Part shown: piece after piece, positions 54,220-63,189 of the stretch | Layout: each line of letters opens with the position of its first letter | Position numbering within the stretch: position 1 is the stretch's first letter | Assembly (NCBI GenBank): GCA_000648925.1 | Contig: JFHF01000012.1 | Coordinates: 1 to 64,000, forward strand | Source of the DNA: Caballeronia jiangsuensis | Lineage (GTDB): Bacteria > Pseudomonadota > Gammaproteobacteria > Burkholderiales > Burkholderiaceae | Length of the DNA: 64,000 nt | Direction: 5' to 3' | Notes under the pieces: model-generated | Told to the model about the DNA's origin: nothing | Databases searched by the model: none | The model's input: the letters and a program-made list of their open reading frames with translations, nothing else | Made by a program: the position numbers and the translations under genes

Positions 54220-55580
54220 TGCGTCGATCCTTTCGGTATCGTGGTTGAGCGTGCCGCAGTGCTTGCGCCTGCGCTTGCGTGGCCTGCTTCCTCGAGCGCG
54301 GTTTTCGATGTCTCGCGCAACGAGAGGCCGCCGATCATCGCGAAGATCGACACGGCGATCAGGTAATACGCCGGCGAGAGGTTCGTTCCCGTCGCGGAGA
54401 TCAGCCACGTCGCGACGAGCGGCGCGGTGCCGCCGAAGATCGTGTACGCGAGGTTGTAGGTGATGGCGGATGCGGTGTATCGGGTCTTGGTGGCGAATAC
54501 TTCCGACAGCAGCGGGGCAGTCACGACGCCCGACAGCACGGCGCCCACGGCGAGCAGCGCAACGCCGACCAATGACCGCGACAGTTCGCCCGATCCGCCG
54601 AGCGTGAAGGCGGGATAGACCGAGACGATGATGAAGATGCAGGTGCTCGCGATGGTCGCGCGGCGGCCGACGCGGTCGGAGAAAAGGCCGGCCAGCGGGC
54701 ACAGCGCCGCCGCGAAGAAGAGTGCGAGCACGGTCACGAGCAGCGAGGTTCCGCGAGACAAGTGCCCGGCGACCTGCATATAGGTCGCGAAATACGTGGT
54801 GAATGTATAGAAGGACAGCGCCGTGACCGAGACGAACGCGCCGAGTCTCAGGATGTTCCCGGACTGCGAATGCAGCGTTTCCATCAAGGGCGCGTGAGCG
54901 ACGTCCTTGTTGCCTTCGAGCGCCTTGAATGCGGGCGTTTCATGCAGATTCACGCGCAGATAGACGCCGATGAGACCGACCGGAGCCGCGATCAGAAACG
55001 GGATGCGCCAGCCCCAGTCGACCATCGCCGCGGGCGACAGCGAAGACTCCAGCGCATAAGCGACGACCGCCGCGCACGCGAACGACGAGAACGTCGAAAC
55101 CGGAACGAAGCTGCCGAAGAACGCGCGACGGCGGCGCGGCGCATGTTCCATCACATAGGCGCACGCGCCTGCATACTCGCCGCCCGCGGAGAAACCTTGC
55201 ACGCAGCGGATGATCGTGAGCAGCAGCGGCGCCCAATAGCCGATGCTCGCGTAAGTCGGCAGCAGCCCGATCAGCGTCGTGGCGCCCGCCATCATCAGGA
55301 TGGTGAAAGCGAGGGTCCGCTTGCGGCCGATCCGGTCCCCGACGACGCCGAAGAAGAGGCCGCCCAGCGGCCGGAACGCGAAGGCAACCGCAAAGACCGC
55401 GAAGGTCTTCAGAAGCCCGACCGTCGGGTCGCCGCTCGGAAAGAACTCGCGGGTCAGGATGGTCGCGAGAAATCCATACGCGGCGAAATCGAACCATTCG
55501 ACGAAGTTGCCGATGGAAGCCGCGGCTATGACGCGTCTGAGCGTTTTGGTATCGACCTCTTGGGCTGCTTGATTCGGCAT
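54216..55580 (-). CDS. MFS transporter, MHS family (betaine/proline/organic acid symporter)
   Basis: 454 aa with 12 membrane segments. NFVEWFDFAAYGFLATIL and GVVGDRIGRKRTLAFTILMM are the signatures of the metabolite:H+ symporters such as ProP (betaine, proline) and KgtP/ShiA; CVQGFSAGGEYAGACAYVME is typical of ProP-like members. AAAGGGG precedes the ATG. It is followed with overlap by the dipeptidase-family gene, so the two form an operon. Uptake of a quaternary amine is suggested by the neighbouring betaine-binding protein, but not proven. Confidence 0.85.
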   Translation of the reverse strand: MPNQAAQEVDTKTLRRVIAAASIGNFVEWFDFAAYGFLATILTREFFPSGDPTVGLLKTFAVFAVAFAFRPLGGLFFGVVGDRIGRKRTLAFTILMMAGATTLIGLLPTYASIGYWAPLLLTIIRCVQGFSAGGEYAGACAYVMEHAPRRRRAFFGSFVPVSTFSSFACAAVVAYALESSLSPAAMVDWGWRIPFLIAAPVGLIGVYLRVNLHETPAFKALEGNKDVAHAPLMETLHSQSGNILRLGAFVSVTALSFYTFTTYFATYMQVAGHLSRGTSLLVTVLALFFAAALCPLAGLFSDRVGRRATIASTCIFIIVSVYPAFTLGGSGELSRSLVGVALLAVGAVLSGVVTAPLLSEVFATKTRYTASAITYNLAYTIFGGTAPLVATWLISATGTNLSPAYYLIAVSIFAMIGGLSLRETSKTALEEAGHASAGASTAARSTTIPKGSTQ

Positions 55581-55641
55581 GGCGCTTGACCCCTTTCTCT
55601 TGTCGGAATCTTTCCGAGTTGAAAAAGAGCGTAAGCGCTCA

Positions 55642-55679
55642 AATTACTTAGGTCCATACGTGTCAATTACCTAGGTAAT
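55642..55679. promoter_or_regulatory. AATTACYTAGGT direct repeats and palindrome upstream of the transporter operon
   Basis: AATTACTTAGGT (55642-55653) and AATTACCTAGGT (55665-55676) are repeated 23 bases apart, about two helical turns. The second copy extends into a perfect 14-bp palindrome, ATTACCTAGGTAAT (55666-55679). All lie 60-100 bases before the transporter start, where an activator or repressor would bind. Confidence 0.65.
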
Positions 55680-55684
55680 CGGTT

Positions 55685-55708
55685 GGCCGCGCCACCGTCG
55701 GCGCGGCC
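55685..55708 (-). terminator. hairpin after the betaine-binding protein gene
   Basis: Stem GGCCGCGCC / GGCGCGGCC with loop ACCGTC, 7 bases after the stop of the binding-protein gene. There is no T tract on the minus strand, so termination would be weak or Rho-dependent. Confidence 0.5.
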
Positions 55709-55714
55709 GGACGC

Positions 55715-56590
55715 TTATTGCTGGAGCCATGCCTGCACTTTCTCCGGATGCGCATCGACGAACTTCTTCGCCGCCACGTTCCAGTCGTTCGTGGCATTGC
55801 CGTCGAGTTCGATCGCTTCGACATCCGCGAGCGTCAGCTTGAAGTGCCGGACGAAGACATTGGCGCGAGGAAATTTCTGCGCGAACTGCTTCGACCCGAA
55901 GCCGTGAATCTGCTCGTCGCCGCCCAAGACGCCTTTGGGGTCCTTCAGATAGCGCATCTTGTACTTCTGCCACAGCCAGTGCGGGCTCCAGACCGTCGCG
56001 ACGATCCAGTTCTTCGCCGGATAAGCACGCGAGACCGCCGTCAGCATGCCGGCCTCGCTCGCACGGACAAGGTTATAACCGGCGAGGTCGTACTCCTTGA
56101 GCGCTTTCTCCGAGGCGACCATCTCGCCCGCACCCGGCTCGATGCCCTGAATCGTGCTGTTCAGCTTCGCCTTGACATCGGGCTTGTTGAGATCGGCGAT
56201 CGAGGCCACCTCGCTCTCGGGCACGTAGTCCGGAACCGCCCATCCGATCTTCGCTCCCGAGTAGATGGTGCCCAGATCCTCGATCTCGTTCTTGTAGCGG
56301 GCGAAGTAAGCCGCGTGCGTGACCGGAAGCCAGGCGCCCAGCATCAGGTCCACGTCGCCCCGGGCGAGGCCCTGAAACTGAATGCCGATATCCGCGTTGA
56401 CCAGCGTGACGGGCTGCTGCAGCTTGGTTTCCAGAACGTACTTCGCGGTGTAGACGACCGCCTGGGTATCGGCCCAGTTGGTCAGCGTGATCTTGAGCGG
56501 CTCCGCGGAATACGCGGACATGGCGAACGTGACTGCGGACACGGCGGCGGCAGCCTTCATGACGAAGCGTACGGACAAGGCATTCTTCAT
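55715..56590 (-). CDS. OpuAC-type glycine betaine/choline-binding protein
   Basis: 291 aa from the ATG before KNALSVRFVM, after AAGGAA. A Sec signal peptide ends near SAYSAEP (about residue 28). The mature protein has the OpuAC substrate-binding fold for quaternary amines: LTNWADTQAVVYTAKYVLE, then DVDLMLGAWLPVTHAAYFARY, with Trp residues (WLPVTH, WSPHWLW) that form the usual aromatic cage. ABC permease and ATPase genes are absent here, so it would feed a transporter encoded elsewhere. It is upstream of the MHS transporter on the same strand. Confidence 0.85.
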   Translation of the reverse strand: MKNALSVRFVMKAAAAVSAVTFAMSAYSAEPLKITLTNWADTQAVVYTAKYVLETKLQQPVTLVNADIGIQFQGLARGDVDLMLGAWLPVTHAAYFARYKNEIEDLGTIYSGAKIGWAVPDYVPESEVASIADLNKPDVKAKLNSTIQGIEPGAGEMVASEKALKEYDLAGYNLVRASEAGMLTAVSRAYPAKNWIVATVWSPHWLWQKYKMRYLKDPKGVLGGDEQIHGFGSKQFAQKFPRANVFVRHFKLTLADVEAIELDGNATNDWNVAAKKFVDAHPEKVQAWLQQ

Positions 56591-56823
56591 TCTACGTTCC
56601 TTGTATCGGGTTGGTTTGATGAAGACCGGGTGCGCTAAAGTCTCCTGACGAATACGCATCGCTGCAAGCGACGCCCTCCAGTCGGCAGTATTCGGGCGCA
56701 TTAACGCGCCGTCAATGTTCTTCGACTCGCCGGGCGCATCGAATCATTTGCACGGCATTGTGTGCGAGAGGGTTTACATGTAGAAGAGCGGGTCGATGTT
56801 TTGCTAAGCAGCGAGCGGCTATG

Positions 56824-57126
56824 TCAGCGCGCATCCACACGGTGCTGCTTGCAAAAGATGATCGCGCAAACGATCAGACACATCGTCGTATTGCCGACGT
56901 TGAGCCAGAACATCGCTTCAGGTACGCCGTCGTTCCGTTCGAGCAGCATCAGCGCGAATGTCCCGTTGCTCAGCACCCAGCATAGCCAGGTCAAGAGGCT
57001 ATGACTTCGCGCGTCGGTCGGCGTGCAGACGAGTCTGACGATCGTGGGGACGTAGGTCAGCACGCGAGCGCCGTTCCAGAAGAGGAACATGCCCGTCAGG
57101 ATATCGGTGTAAAGATCGTGACCCAT
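56824..57126 (-). CDS. small multi-spanning membrane protein
   Basis: 100 aa from the ATG before GHDLYTDILT; a longer start at 57213 is possible. Three hydrophobic segments are visible: around ILTGMFLFWNGARVLTYVP, SLLTWLCWVLSNGTFALML and TTMCLIVCAIIFC. The pattern TYVPTIVRL followed by a TW-W pair resembles small PQ-loop/SemiSWEET-like proteins, but this is weak. It stands alone; the flanking gaps of 230-325 bases hold nothing recognised. Confidence 0.45.
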   Translation of the reverse strand: MGHDLYTDILTGMFLFWNGARVLTYVPTIVRLVCTPTDARSHSLLTWLCWVLSNGTFALMLLERNDGVPEAMFWLNVGNTTMCLIVCAIIFCKQHRVDAR

Positions 57127-57451
57127 CGCGCTCACCCGGAACGACAGACTCATCCGGAAGAACGAATCAGCACGCGCGGATTGAACGGGAATGCGACCGC
57201 GCAACTTCCGCATGAATGCATCGCGCGCAATCGCCTGCTGACCTTTCCCGCGCCTTCCCGCAAGATTTCAGCAGCGTTCCAGATCCCTCGTAAAGCCGGC
57301 CATTTGCAAGGCTGTCGGCCACGCTCGCGCGGGTCGCGGCAAAGCCACGAATAGTCGCCTCTTTGGCGCTCTTCTCGGGCTTTTGTCCGCGCCGGCCATC
57401 GATACACTTTCCGACGTAATTTCGAACTCAAAGCAAAAACAAGGAACGGCG

Positions 57452-58381
57452 ATGGCCGACGCTGTGGATCATTACTTCGTGGGCCTCACGCAGCAGGCTT
57501 CGGCCGGCGGGCTCGCGCGTCTGCGCGGTCATGGCGCGACGACGATTCCGGCATCGCGCGTGTATCCGGTCGGCGCGCGCTTCAAGGCGTTCGTGCATCC
57601 GCTCGTCACGTTGCTGAGCGACGACGAGCGCGTGCGGGACATCGTGCTGCGCCCCGTGCTCGGGCGTTATGGATCGAGCCAGGAACTGTCGGTCGGTCTC
57701 GAAGTGAAGGCGGCGGTCGGCTTCGATGCGGCCGCGCTCGCCGCTGCCGTGTTCTCGCTCGCCGATGCCGCCGCGCAAACCGATGCCTTCGTCGGACGCG
57801 TGCTGCCGCCCGGCGAATGGACCGACAACGCGCGGCCCGGTCTCACCGTGATGTTCCGCGAGCCGCGGCGCATCGCGGATACGGTCGAGCTGGTGCGCCA
57901 GATCGTCGAGTTTCCCGGCGAAGGCTGGGCCATCGACGGCTTCACGATGATTCCCTCGGTGCACAGCCGCATCGGCATCGTGCAGGGCCTGCGCTATATC
58001 TTTCTTCCCGAGATCAGCATTCGCTGGGACGTCGATTTGCGCGAACGCCTCGGCGCGGACGAGCACGAGATCGACGTGATCCTGCTCGATCAGGCGACGC
58101 GCATCGGACGGCTGTGCAAGGAGTTGCAGCAGGACCCGACGATCGCCTCCGCGTGGCTGAGCTGGTTCGACATCATGGTCGCGGGCATCGAGGATTATCG
58201 CGAGGTCATCGGCGTATTGAAGGCGGAGCAGGGCGCGCGCATCGCCGATCCGAAATCGATGACCCGCATGGTCTTCTCCGAAATCCTTCAGTTGACGAGT
58301 TCCGGCGTGCTGCAAAAGCGCCTCGAACAGCTCGGCTACGCCGGCACGCGCGAGGCACGCGCGGGCAGCGTCGCGGCCTGA
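57452..58381 (+). CDS. unknown protein heading a partner-switching operon, 309 aa
   Basis: No family recognised. The ATG follows AAGGAACGG at good spacing. The protein looks soluble, alpha/beta, without signal peptide; segments such as ARPGLTVMFREPRRIADTVE and LRYIFLPEISIRWDVDLRER suggest a repeated strand-helix layout. The ending is helical. It is 52 bases before the SpoIIE-type phosphatase gene, so the unknown protein is probably part of the same signalling cassette, perhaps an input or output component. Confidence 0.7.
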   Translation: MADAVDHYFVGLTQQASAGGLARLRGHGATTIPASRVYPVGARFKAFVHPLVTLLSDDERVRDIVLRPVLGRYGSSQELSVGLEVKAAVGFDAAALAAAVFSLADAAAQTDAFVGRVLPPGEWTDNARPGLTVMFREPRRIADTVELVRQIVEFPGEGWAIDGFTMIPSVHSRIGIVQGLRYIFLPEISIRWDVDLRERLGADEHEIDVILLDQATRIGRLCKELQQDPTIASAWLSWFDIMVAGIEDYREVIGVLKAEQGARIADPKSMTRMVFSEILQLTSSGVLQKRLEQLGYAGTREARAGSVAA

Positions 58382-58433
58382 ACGGGAGATTCGACGTGAC
58401 CACAATCCGCATCAACGTTAAACGAAAGAGCGT

Positions 58434-60437
58434 ATGTCCGATCTGACGGCGGCCCTGTTCGCCCGCTACAACCGTGTGATGCGCATCGCGTTCGTGGGCG
58501 TGCTCATCGTCGCGTGCGCGCTGGTTTATCTGCAATACACGATGACGCTCGCGGCGCAGACATCGAGCGTCAGCCAGCGCATGCAGGAACAGGCGATCGC
58601 GCTCGATGCGCTCGTGCGAAGCAGCACCGACGCCGTCAACTCGATGCGCATTCAGGGCGAGACATGGTTGCGCCTGCATCCGCAAGGCGCGGCCGATTCG
58701 CCCTTGCTCGCCGCGCTGCGGCCGGGCAAGGAGCCGGACAGCATCCAGCTCGACGCGTTGCCTGCACCGTGGACCGCCGCCGATGCCGGCAATCTCACGG
58801 GCCTCGTCGGTGCGCGCACGCCCGCGCTCGATCGCGAGCTCGAGATGGCGCTGAGTCTGAACGGCACGTTCAAGACGATCATGGCCAACCTGCCGGGCGC
58901 GACGTGGGTCTACTACACGTCCGCGCGACGCTTCATCAATATCTATCCGTGGGTCGCGTCGAAAGACTTCTTCTACGCGGACTCGCTCAAGCAAAAGGAA
59001 TTTTTCACGGAAGTGCAAACGGCGGCCGATCCCGATCACGCCGTCGTGTGGACGCCCGTTTATGTCGATGAAGCCGGCAAGGGCGTGATGGTCACCGCAT
59101 CGGCGGGCGTGTTCGATGCGGGCCAGTTTCGCGGTTCGGTCTCGCTCGATCTGACGCTCGGCTGGCTCAACCAGTTCGTGCGCACCTGGCCGCCGGGACT
59201 GGGCCGCATGTTCATCGTCAACGATCGCGGGCAGTTGCTCGCGGACCCGGAACTGGTGCGCGACGGCGCGCAGCAGGTGCGATCGGCCGACGAAGCCTTT
59301 CCGCCGTCATTGCGTAGCGATCTGCAAAGCGTGCTGAACGATGCGGACGGGCGTCTTTCGATTCGCGACGGCTATTACATCGAAGCGGTCGGCATCCGAC
59401 ATGCGCCGTTTCGACTCGTGCTGCTGCTGCCGCGCTGGAACCTTCAGCGCGTGGCGCTGGAGACCGGCGTGCCGAGCGTGCTGGTGCTCGTGCTGAGCCT
59501 GACGCTGATGCTCATGATCGCGAGCCGGATGACGTATCGGGATGCGATCGTGCCCGCGCAGAAGCTGGTGCGCTATATCCAGGACGAAGACCGCGGCTCC
59601 GTCAAGTCGATTCCGGATATTCCGCAGGCATGGCGTCCGTGGTTCCTCACGATCCAGAACGTGTTCAACGCGCATACGAAGCTCGTTTCGATCCAGCAGG
59701 AACTCGACGTCGCGCGGCGCATGCAGCAATCGATCGTGCCGACGCGCTTTCCATCGCGGCCCGACTTGCAGATGTTCGCGCGCATGATTCCGGCGCGGGA
59801 GGTCGGCGGCGACTTCTACGATTACTTCTGGCTGTCCGATCAGAAGATCGGCATGGTGATCGCCGATGTGTCGGGCAAGGGCGTGCCCGCCGCATTGTTC
59901 ATGGCGGTGGCGCGCACGCTGCTGCGCGCGATCGCGCCGAGCGCCGCGAGCCCGGGCGCGTGTCTCGCGCTCGCCAACGATCTGCTCGCGCAGGACAATG
60001 AAGCGACGATGTTCGTGACGCTGTTCTACGGCATCCTCGATACGGCGACGGGCGAACTCGAATACGCGAACGGCGGGCATAATCCGCCTTATCTGATCGG
60101 TCCGGACGGCGAGGTGTCGCAATTGCCGGGCACGGGCGGCATGGCGCTGGGCGTCATCGAAGGCACGCCGTTCAAGGAAGGGCGCGCGCATCTCGAAGCC
60201 GGTTCGACGCTGCTGCTCTATACCGACGGCGTCACCGAGGCGTTCAATCCCGCCGACGAGGAATACGGCGAACTGCGCCTCGCGCGGCATCTCGCGGGCT
60301 CCAATGGCGCGGATGTCGAAGTGCTGCTCAAGCGCCTCTTCGACAGCGTTAATCAGTTCGCCGACGGCGCGCCGCAATCCGACGACATCACCTGCCTTGC
60401 GGTTCACTACGGGGCTTCCGGGTCGAAGACAGCATGA
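58434..60437 (+). CDS. membrane-bound PP2C/SpoIIE-type serine phosphatase with sensor domain
   Basis: 667 aa. First membrane helix at about 15-37 and a second at about 343-362 frame a periplasmic Cache-like sensor (about 40-340; contains WVYYTSARRFINIYPW). After a short linker the PP2C domain (about 420-660) shows VGGDFYDYFW, ADVSGKGVPAALFMA, YTDGVTEAFNP and SDDITCLAV, the metal-binding motifs of SpoIIE/RsbU phosphatases, all intact. It would dephosphorylate a STAS antagonist to start partner switching in response to a periplasmic signal. It overlaps the kinase gene by 4 bases. Confidence 0.9.
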   Translation: MSDLTAALFARYNRVMRIAFVGVLIVACALVYLQYTMTLAAQTSSVSQRMQEQAIALDALVRSSTDAVNSMRIQGETWLRLHPQGAADSPLLAALRPGKEPDSIQLDALPAPWTAADAGNLTGLVGARTPALDRELEMALSLNGTFKTIMANLPGATWVYYTSARRFINIYPWVASKDFFYADSLKQKEFFTEVQTAADPDHAVVWTPVYVDEAGKGVMVTASAGVFDAGQFRGSVSLDLTLGWLNQFVRTWPPGLGRMFIVNDRGQLLADPELVRDGAQQVRSADEAFPPSLRSDLQSVLNDADGRLSIRDGYYIEAVGIRHAPFRLVLLLPRWNLQRVALETGVPSVLVLVLSLTLMLMIASRMTYRDAIVPAQKLVRYIQDEDRGSVKSIPDIPQAWRPWFLTIQNVFNAHTKLVSIQQELDVARRMQQSIVPTRFPSRPDLQMFARMIPAREVGGDFYDYFWLSDQKIGMVIADVSGKGVPAALFMAVARTLLRAIAPSAASPGACLALANDLLAQDNEATMFVTLFYGILDTATGELEYANGGHNPPYLIGPDGEVSQLPGTGGMALGVIEGTPFKEGRAHLEAGSTLLLYTDGVTEAFNPADEEYGELRLARHLAGSNGADVEVLLKRLFDSVNQFADGAPQSDDITCLAVHYGASGSKTA

Positions 60438-60862
60438 ACGCGACCGACACGCTCGACACGCAACTGGATCCGAAAGCGCCCGACATCGATGCGCTGGTGA
60501 ATCGCTTGCAGACGCTCTTCGATGCGCGCGGCCTGCCGCCCGCGCTGTTCCAGAGCTTCGCGATGGCCTTCGACGAAGTCATCTCGAACATCGCGGCATA
60601 CGGTTCGGCGCACGGCGCGATCCGCGTTCACGTAACGATCGGCGCGGACGAAGTGCATGCCGAAGTCATCGACGACGGCGTGGCCTTCGATCCATTGAAG
60701 CTGCCCGATCCCGATGTGACGAGCGAACTCGACGATCGCGCGATCGGCGGGCTCGGCGTCTATCTCGTGCGTAAGATGATGGATCGCGTGGCTTATGAGC
60801 GTCGTGAAGAATTGAACTGCCTGAGCTTTCGCAAGCGCATCGCCGCGAAGCCGGACGCTTGA
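60434..60862 (+). CDS. RsbW-like anti-sigma-type serine kinase (HATPase)
   Basis: 142 aa. GHKL ATPase fold: the N box FDEVISNIAAYG (about 46-57), the G1 region IDDGVAFDP and the G2 region GGLGVYLVRKMMDRV. Such proteins bind a sigma factor or other target and phosphorylate a STAS antagonist. It overlaps the phosphatase gene (ATGA) and is followed by the STAS gene 19 bases on, giving the full three-part partner switch. Its target is unknown because no sigma factor is nearby. Confidence 0.85.
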   Translation: MNATDTLDTQLDPKAPDIDALVNRLQTLFDARGLPPALFQSFAMAFDEVISNIAAYGSAHGAIRVHVTIGADEVHAEVIDDGVAFDPLKLPDPDVTSELDDRAIGGLGVYLVRKMMDRVAYERREELNCLSFRKRIAAKPDA

Positions 60863-60881
60863 AGATCTACCGAGGAAACCG

Positions 60882-61217
60882 ATGAATATCAACGAAACGC
60901 ATGAAGGCGAAGTACTCATCATCGCCGTGGATGGACGCATCGACAGCACGACGTCGCGTCAACTCGAAGACGTGTTGCCCGAGCGTGTGCAGGCGACGCC
61001 GCGCGTGCTGCTCGATATGAGCGACGTGCAATACGTCAGTTCGGCCGGCCTGCGCGTCTTGCTGAAGGCCGCGAAGAGCGCGCGCAGCACGGGGCATGAA
61101 CTGGTGCTGACGGGACTCTTGCCGCAGGTTCATGAAGTGTTTCAGGTGATCGGCTTCGATTCGCTGTTCCGCATTGTTCCGGATCGCGCCGCCGCGATGG
61201 CCGCGCTGGCGGCGTGA
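60882..61217 (+). CDS. STAS-domain anti-sigma factor antagonist
   Basis: 111 aa, RsbV/SpoIIAA fold. YVSSAGLRVLLKAAK carries the phosphorylatable serine (Ser53 or Ser54). It is third in the partner-switching operon, with CGAGGAAACCG before its ATG. When dephosphorylated by the SpoIIE-type enzyme it would capture the RsbW-like kinase and release the kinase's target. Confidence 0.9.
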   Translation: MNINETHEGEVLIIAVDGRIDSTTSRQLEDVLPERVQATPRVLLDMSDVQYVSSAGLRVLLKAAKSARSTGHELVLTGLLPQVHEVFQVIGFDSLFRIVPDRAAAMAALAA

Positions 61218-61358
61218 CGATTCGGTGTTGCATCGCGATAAGCCGTCCGAAGCAATCGGCGATCTCTGTCTGCTATGCCACACAACCTCGCCGGTTCTGG
61301 TTTCGTATCGTGTGAGCGCCACCTATTCTGAAGCGTTCCGAAGGTGCGGGAGATGCAC

Positions 61359-62213
61359 ATGCCGACGATTGCATACGATGCAAGACGTGTTGCCCTGTAC
61401 TCGCCGCAAGACGATGACACGATCTTCGATGATCGTGTCGAGTACAAGGCTTCGGCGCTCGCTGCGGAATTCGCACGACTCGCCTATGTCCATGCCGAAG
61501 ACTCTCCACTTCAACTCGACCGGCTACGGCAGGCACTCTCGAAGGTGCGATTCGGCGAACCCAAGCTGTTCGATGAACGGGATACCGGTACTCAGGGTTT
61601 CGGCGCGCTCCGCGAAGCAGACGGCCTGGCCGTCGTGTCGTTTCGCGGAACGGAACCCGCGGAACTCACGGACATCGCGGTCGATCTCGAAGCGAGCCTG
61701 ACGCCCTGGAACGAAACCGCCGGGCGGGTTCACGATGGCTTCGCTGCCGCCACGAGAAGTATTCTTCCCGCCGTGCTGCAATGGCTGGATGAGACGAAGA
61801 ACGCCAGAAAGCGGCTCGTGCTCACGGGCCATAGTCTCGGCGCCGCGATTGCGACGCTGGCCGCGAGCGTATGCCGCGCCGATGAGCTCATCACGTTCGG
61901 ATCGCCGCGCGTCGGGAATGCGGACTTCGCCGCGACGCTGGCCGAGGTCGCCATCACGCGATTCGTCGATTGCTGCGACCTCGTCACCGAATTGCCTCCC
62001 GAACTGGGCGGATACATTCATGCGGGACCCATGACGTTCATCGACGCCGACGGCACGCTGCACGCTGCGCCCGAGCCGTCGTTCGTGCAGGCCGACCGCG
62101 AGGCGGCGCGCATCGCTTATCTTCGCGAGTATGCGTGGAAGAAGGGCAACGTCATGATCAGGGATCTCGCCGACCATGCGCCGATAAACTATATCCGCAG
62201 CCTCATTCCTTGA
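61359..62213 (+). CDS. class 3 lipase, possible type VI effector
   Basis: 284 aa from the ATG after GGAG; GTG at 61344 is an alternative. Alpha/beta-hydrolase lipase of class 3: VVSFRGTE (oxyanion strand), nucleophile Ser159 in VLTGHSLGAAIATLAA, Asp207 in CCDLVTELPP and His273 in DHAPINY form a full catalytic triad. There is no signal peptide. Its position between partner-switching genes and hcp makes it a candidate phospholipase effector (Tle-like) of the type VI system, but no immunity protein with a signal peptide is beside it, so this stays an inference. Confidence 0.85.
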   Translation: MPTIAYDARRVALYSPQDDDTIFDDRVEYKASALAAEFARLAYVHAEDSPLQLDRLRQALSKVRFGEPKLFDERDTGTQGFGALREADGLAVVSFRGTEPAELTDIAVDLEASLTPWNETAGRVHDGFAAATRSILPAVLQWLDETKNARKRLVLTGHSLGAAIATLAASVCRADELITFGSPRVGNADFAATLAEVAITRFVDCCDLVTELPPELGGYIHAGPMTFIDADGTLHAAPEPSFVQADREAARIAYLREYAWKKGNVMIRDLADHAPINYIRSLIP

Positions 62214-62237
62214 TAAGCCGACGAGCGCCGCAACGCG

Positions 62238-62726
62238 TCAGGACTTCGGCGCGAGCCACGAATCTTCGGCTTCGATACCGTCCGGCTCATACGTCCACGT
62301 GATCTTCTCGTACGTGAACGACACGTCTTCCATGTGGCCCATCTGCTTGTTGTCCGGCGACAGGCAGTTCGGCGTCCACGACTTCATGTTGGTCAGAATC
62401 GCATTCGACAGCTTCACGGTGTAGTACTTCTCTTCCGTGCCCTTCGGCGAAATGCGATAGAACTCCAGCGACACGTCCTTCATCTGCTCGCCGGACGTCA
62501 GCGCCTGATACAGCTTCGGCGAGGACTTGTCGATTTCCTTCGTGAGCGTCATCGCCTGGTGCACGCGCTTGCCGGTGGGCAGGCCCGTTTGCGGGCTCTT
62601 CGGAATTTCGATGGTGTGATCGACAGCCTGAACGAGGATCTTTCCTTCGTGACCCTGAACCTTGGTCGAGCCTTCGATCTTGCCTTGGTTCTGGCCTTCG
62701 AGTGAGAGGTAGCACGGCATCGGCAT
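62238..62726 (-). CDS. hcp: Hcp tube protein of type VI secretion
   Basis: 162 aa, starting at the ATG before PMPCYLSLEG; GGAG lies upstream and the longer start is unlikely. The sequence (CYLSLEGQNQGKIEGSTKV, then IPKSPQTGLPTGKRVHQAM and the YTVKLSNAILTNM strand) is the Hcp1-type hexameric ring protein that forms the secreted inner tube and carries small effectors. It converges with the lipase gene. The tssB gene begins 860 bases away on the other strand. Confidence 0.95.
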   Translation of the reverse strand: MPMPCYLSLEGQNQGKIEGSTKVQGHEGKILVQAVDHTIEIPKSPQTGLPTGKRVHQAMTLTKEIDKSSPKLYQALTSGEQMKDVSLEFYRISPKGTEEKYYTVKLSNAILTNMKSWTPNCLSPDNKQMGHMEDVSFTYEKITWTYEPDGIEAEDSWLAPKS

Positions 62727-62844
62727 GATTTTTTTCTCCGGTTGTTTGGCGCAGTTCGTTCTGCGCATGGGATGAATTCTCGGCGCGCGCCGTTACGGCC
62801 GCGTTTCAGAAAAACGGGCTCAGGTTACAAACGAAACATGAGGC

Positions 62845-63189
62845 TCACGCCACCTCGTTGAAGCGCCCGAGCGCGGACGCGCGGGTGTCGGTGACGTTGA
62901 GAATGTTGAGAAATCCGCTGACTTCGAAAACTTCGCGGATCTGGTCGTGCATGCCGCACAGGACGAGCCGTCCCGCGGATTGTTTGAGGCGCTTCGCGGC
63001 GATGAGCACGACGCGCAATCCCGCGCTGGAGATATAGCCGAGCGCGCTCAGATCGAACAAGACCTGGTTGGTGCCCTGATCGAGACGGCGCTGGATTTCG
63101 GCCTCGACCTGCGCCGAGTTCGTGCTGTTCAGCGCGCCTTCGAGGCTCACGATGAGCACGTCGCCCTGGACTTCATACTGGTTTGCCAC
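62845..63189 (-). CDS. second STAS-domain protein (anti-sigma antagonist)
   Basis: 114 aa, GTG start after GAGAG. YISSAGLRVVLIAAKRL holds the conserved serine (Ser54/Ser55). It is closely related to the STAS protein at 60882 (same SSAGLR core, similar ends), suggesting a duplicated antagonist. It lies 118 bases upstream of hcp in the same direction and is divergent from tssB, so it stands between the two type VI genes and is likely to answer to the same kinase or phosphatase. Confidence 0.85.
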   Translation of the reverse strand: MANQYEVQGDVLIVSLEGALNSTNSAQVEAEIQRRLDQGTNQVLFDLSALGYISSAGLRVVLIAAKRLKQSAGRLVLCGMHDQIREVFEVSGFLNILNVTDTRASALGRFNEVA

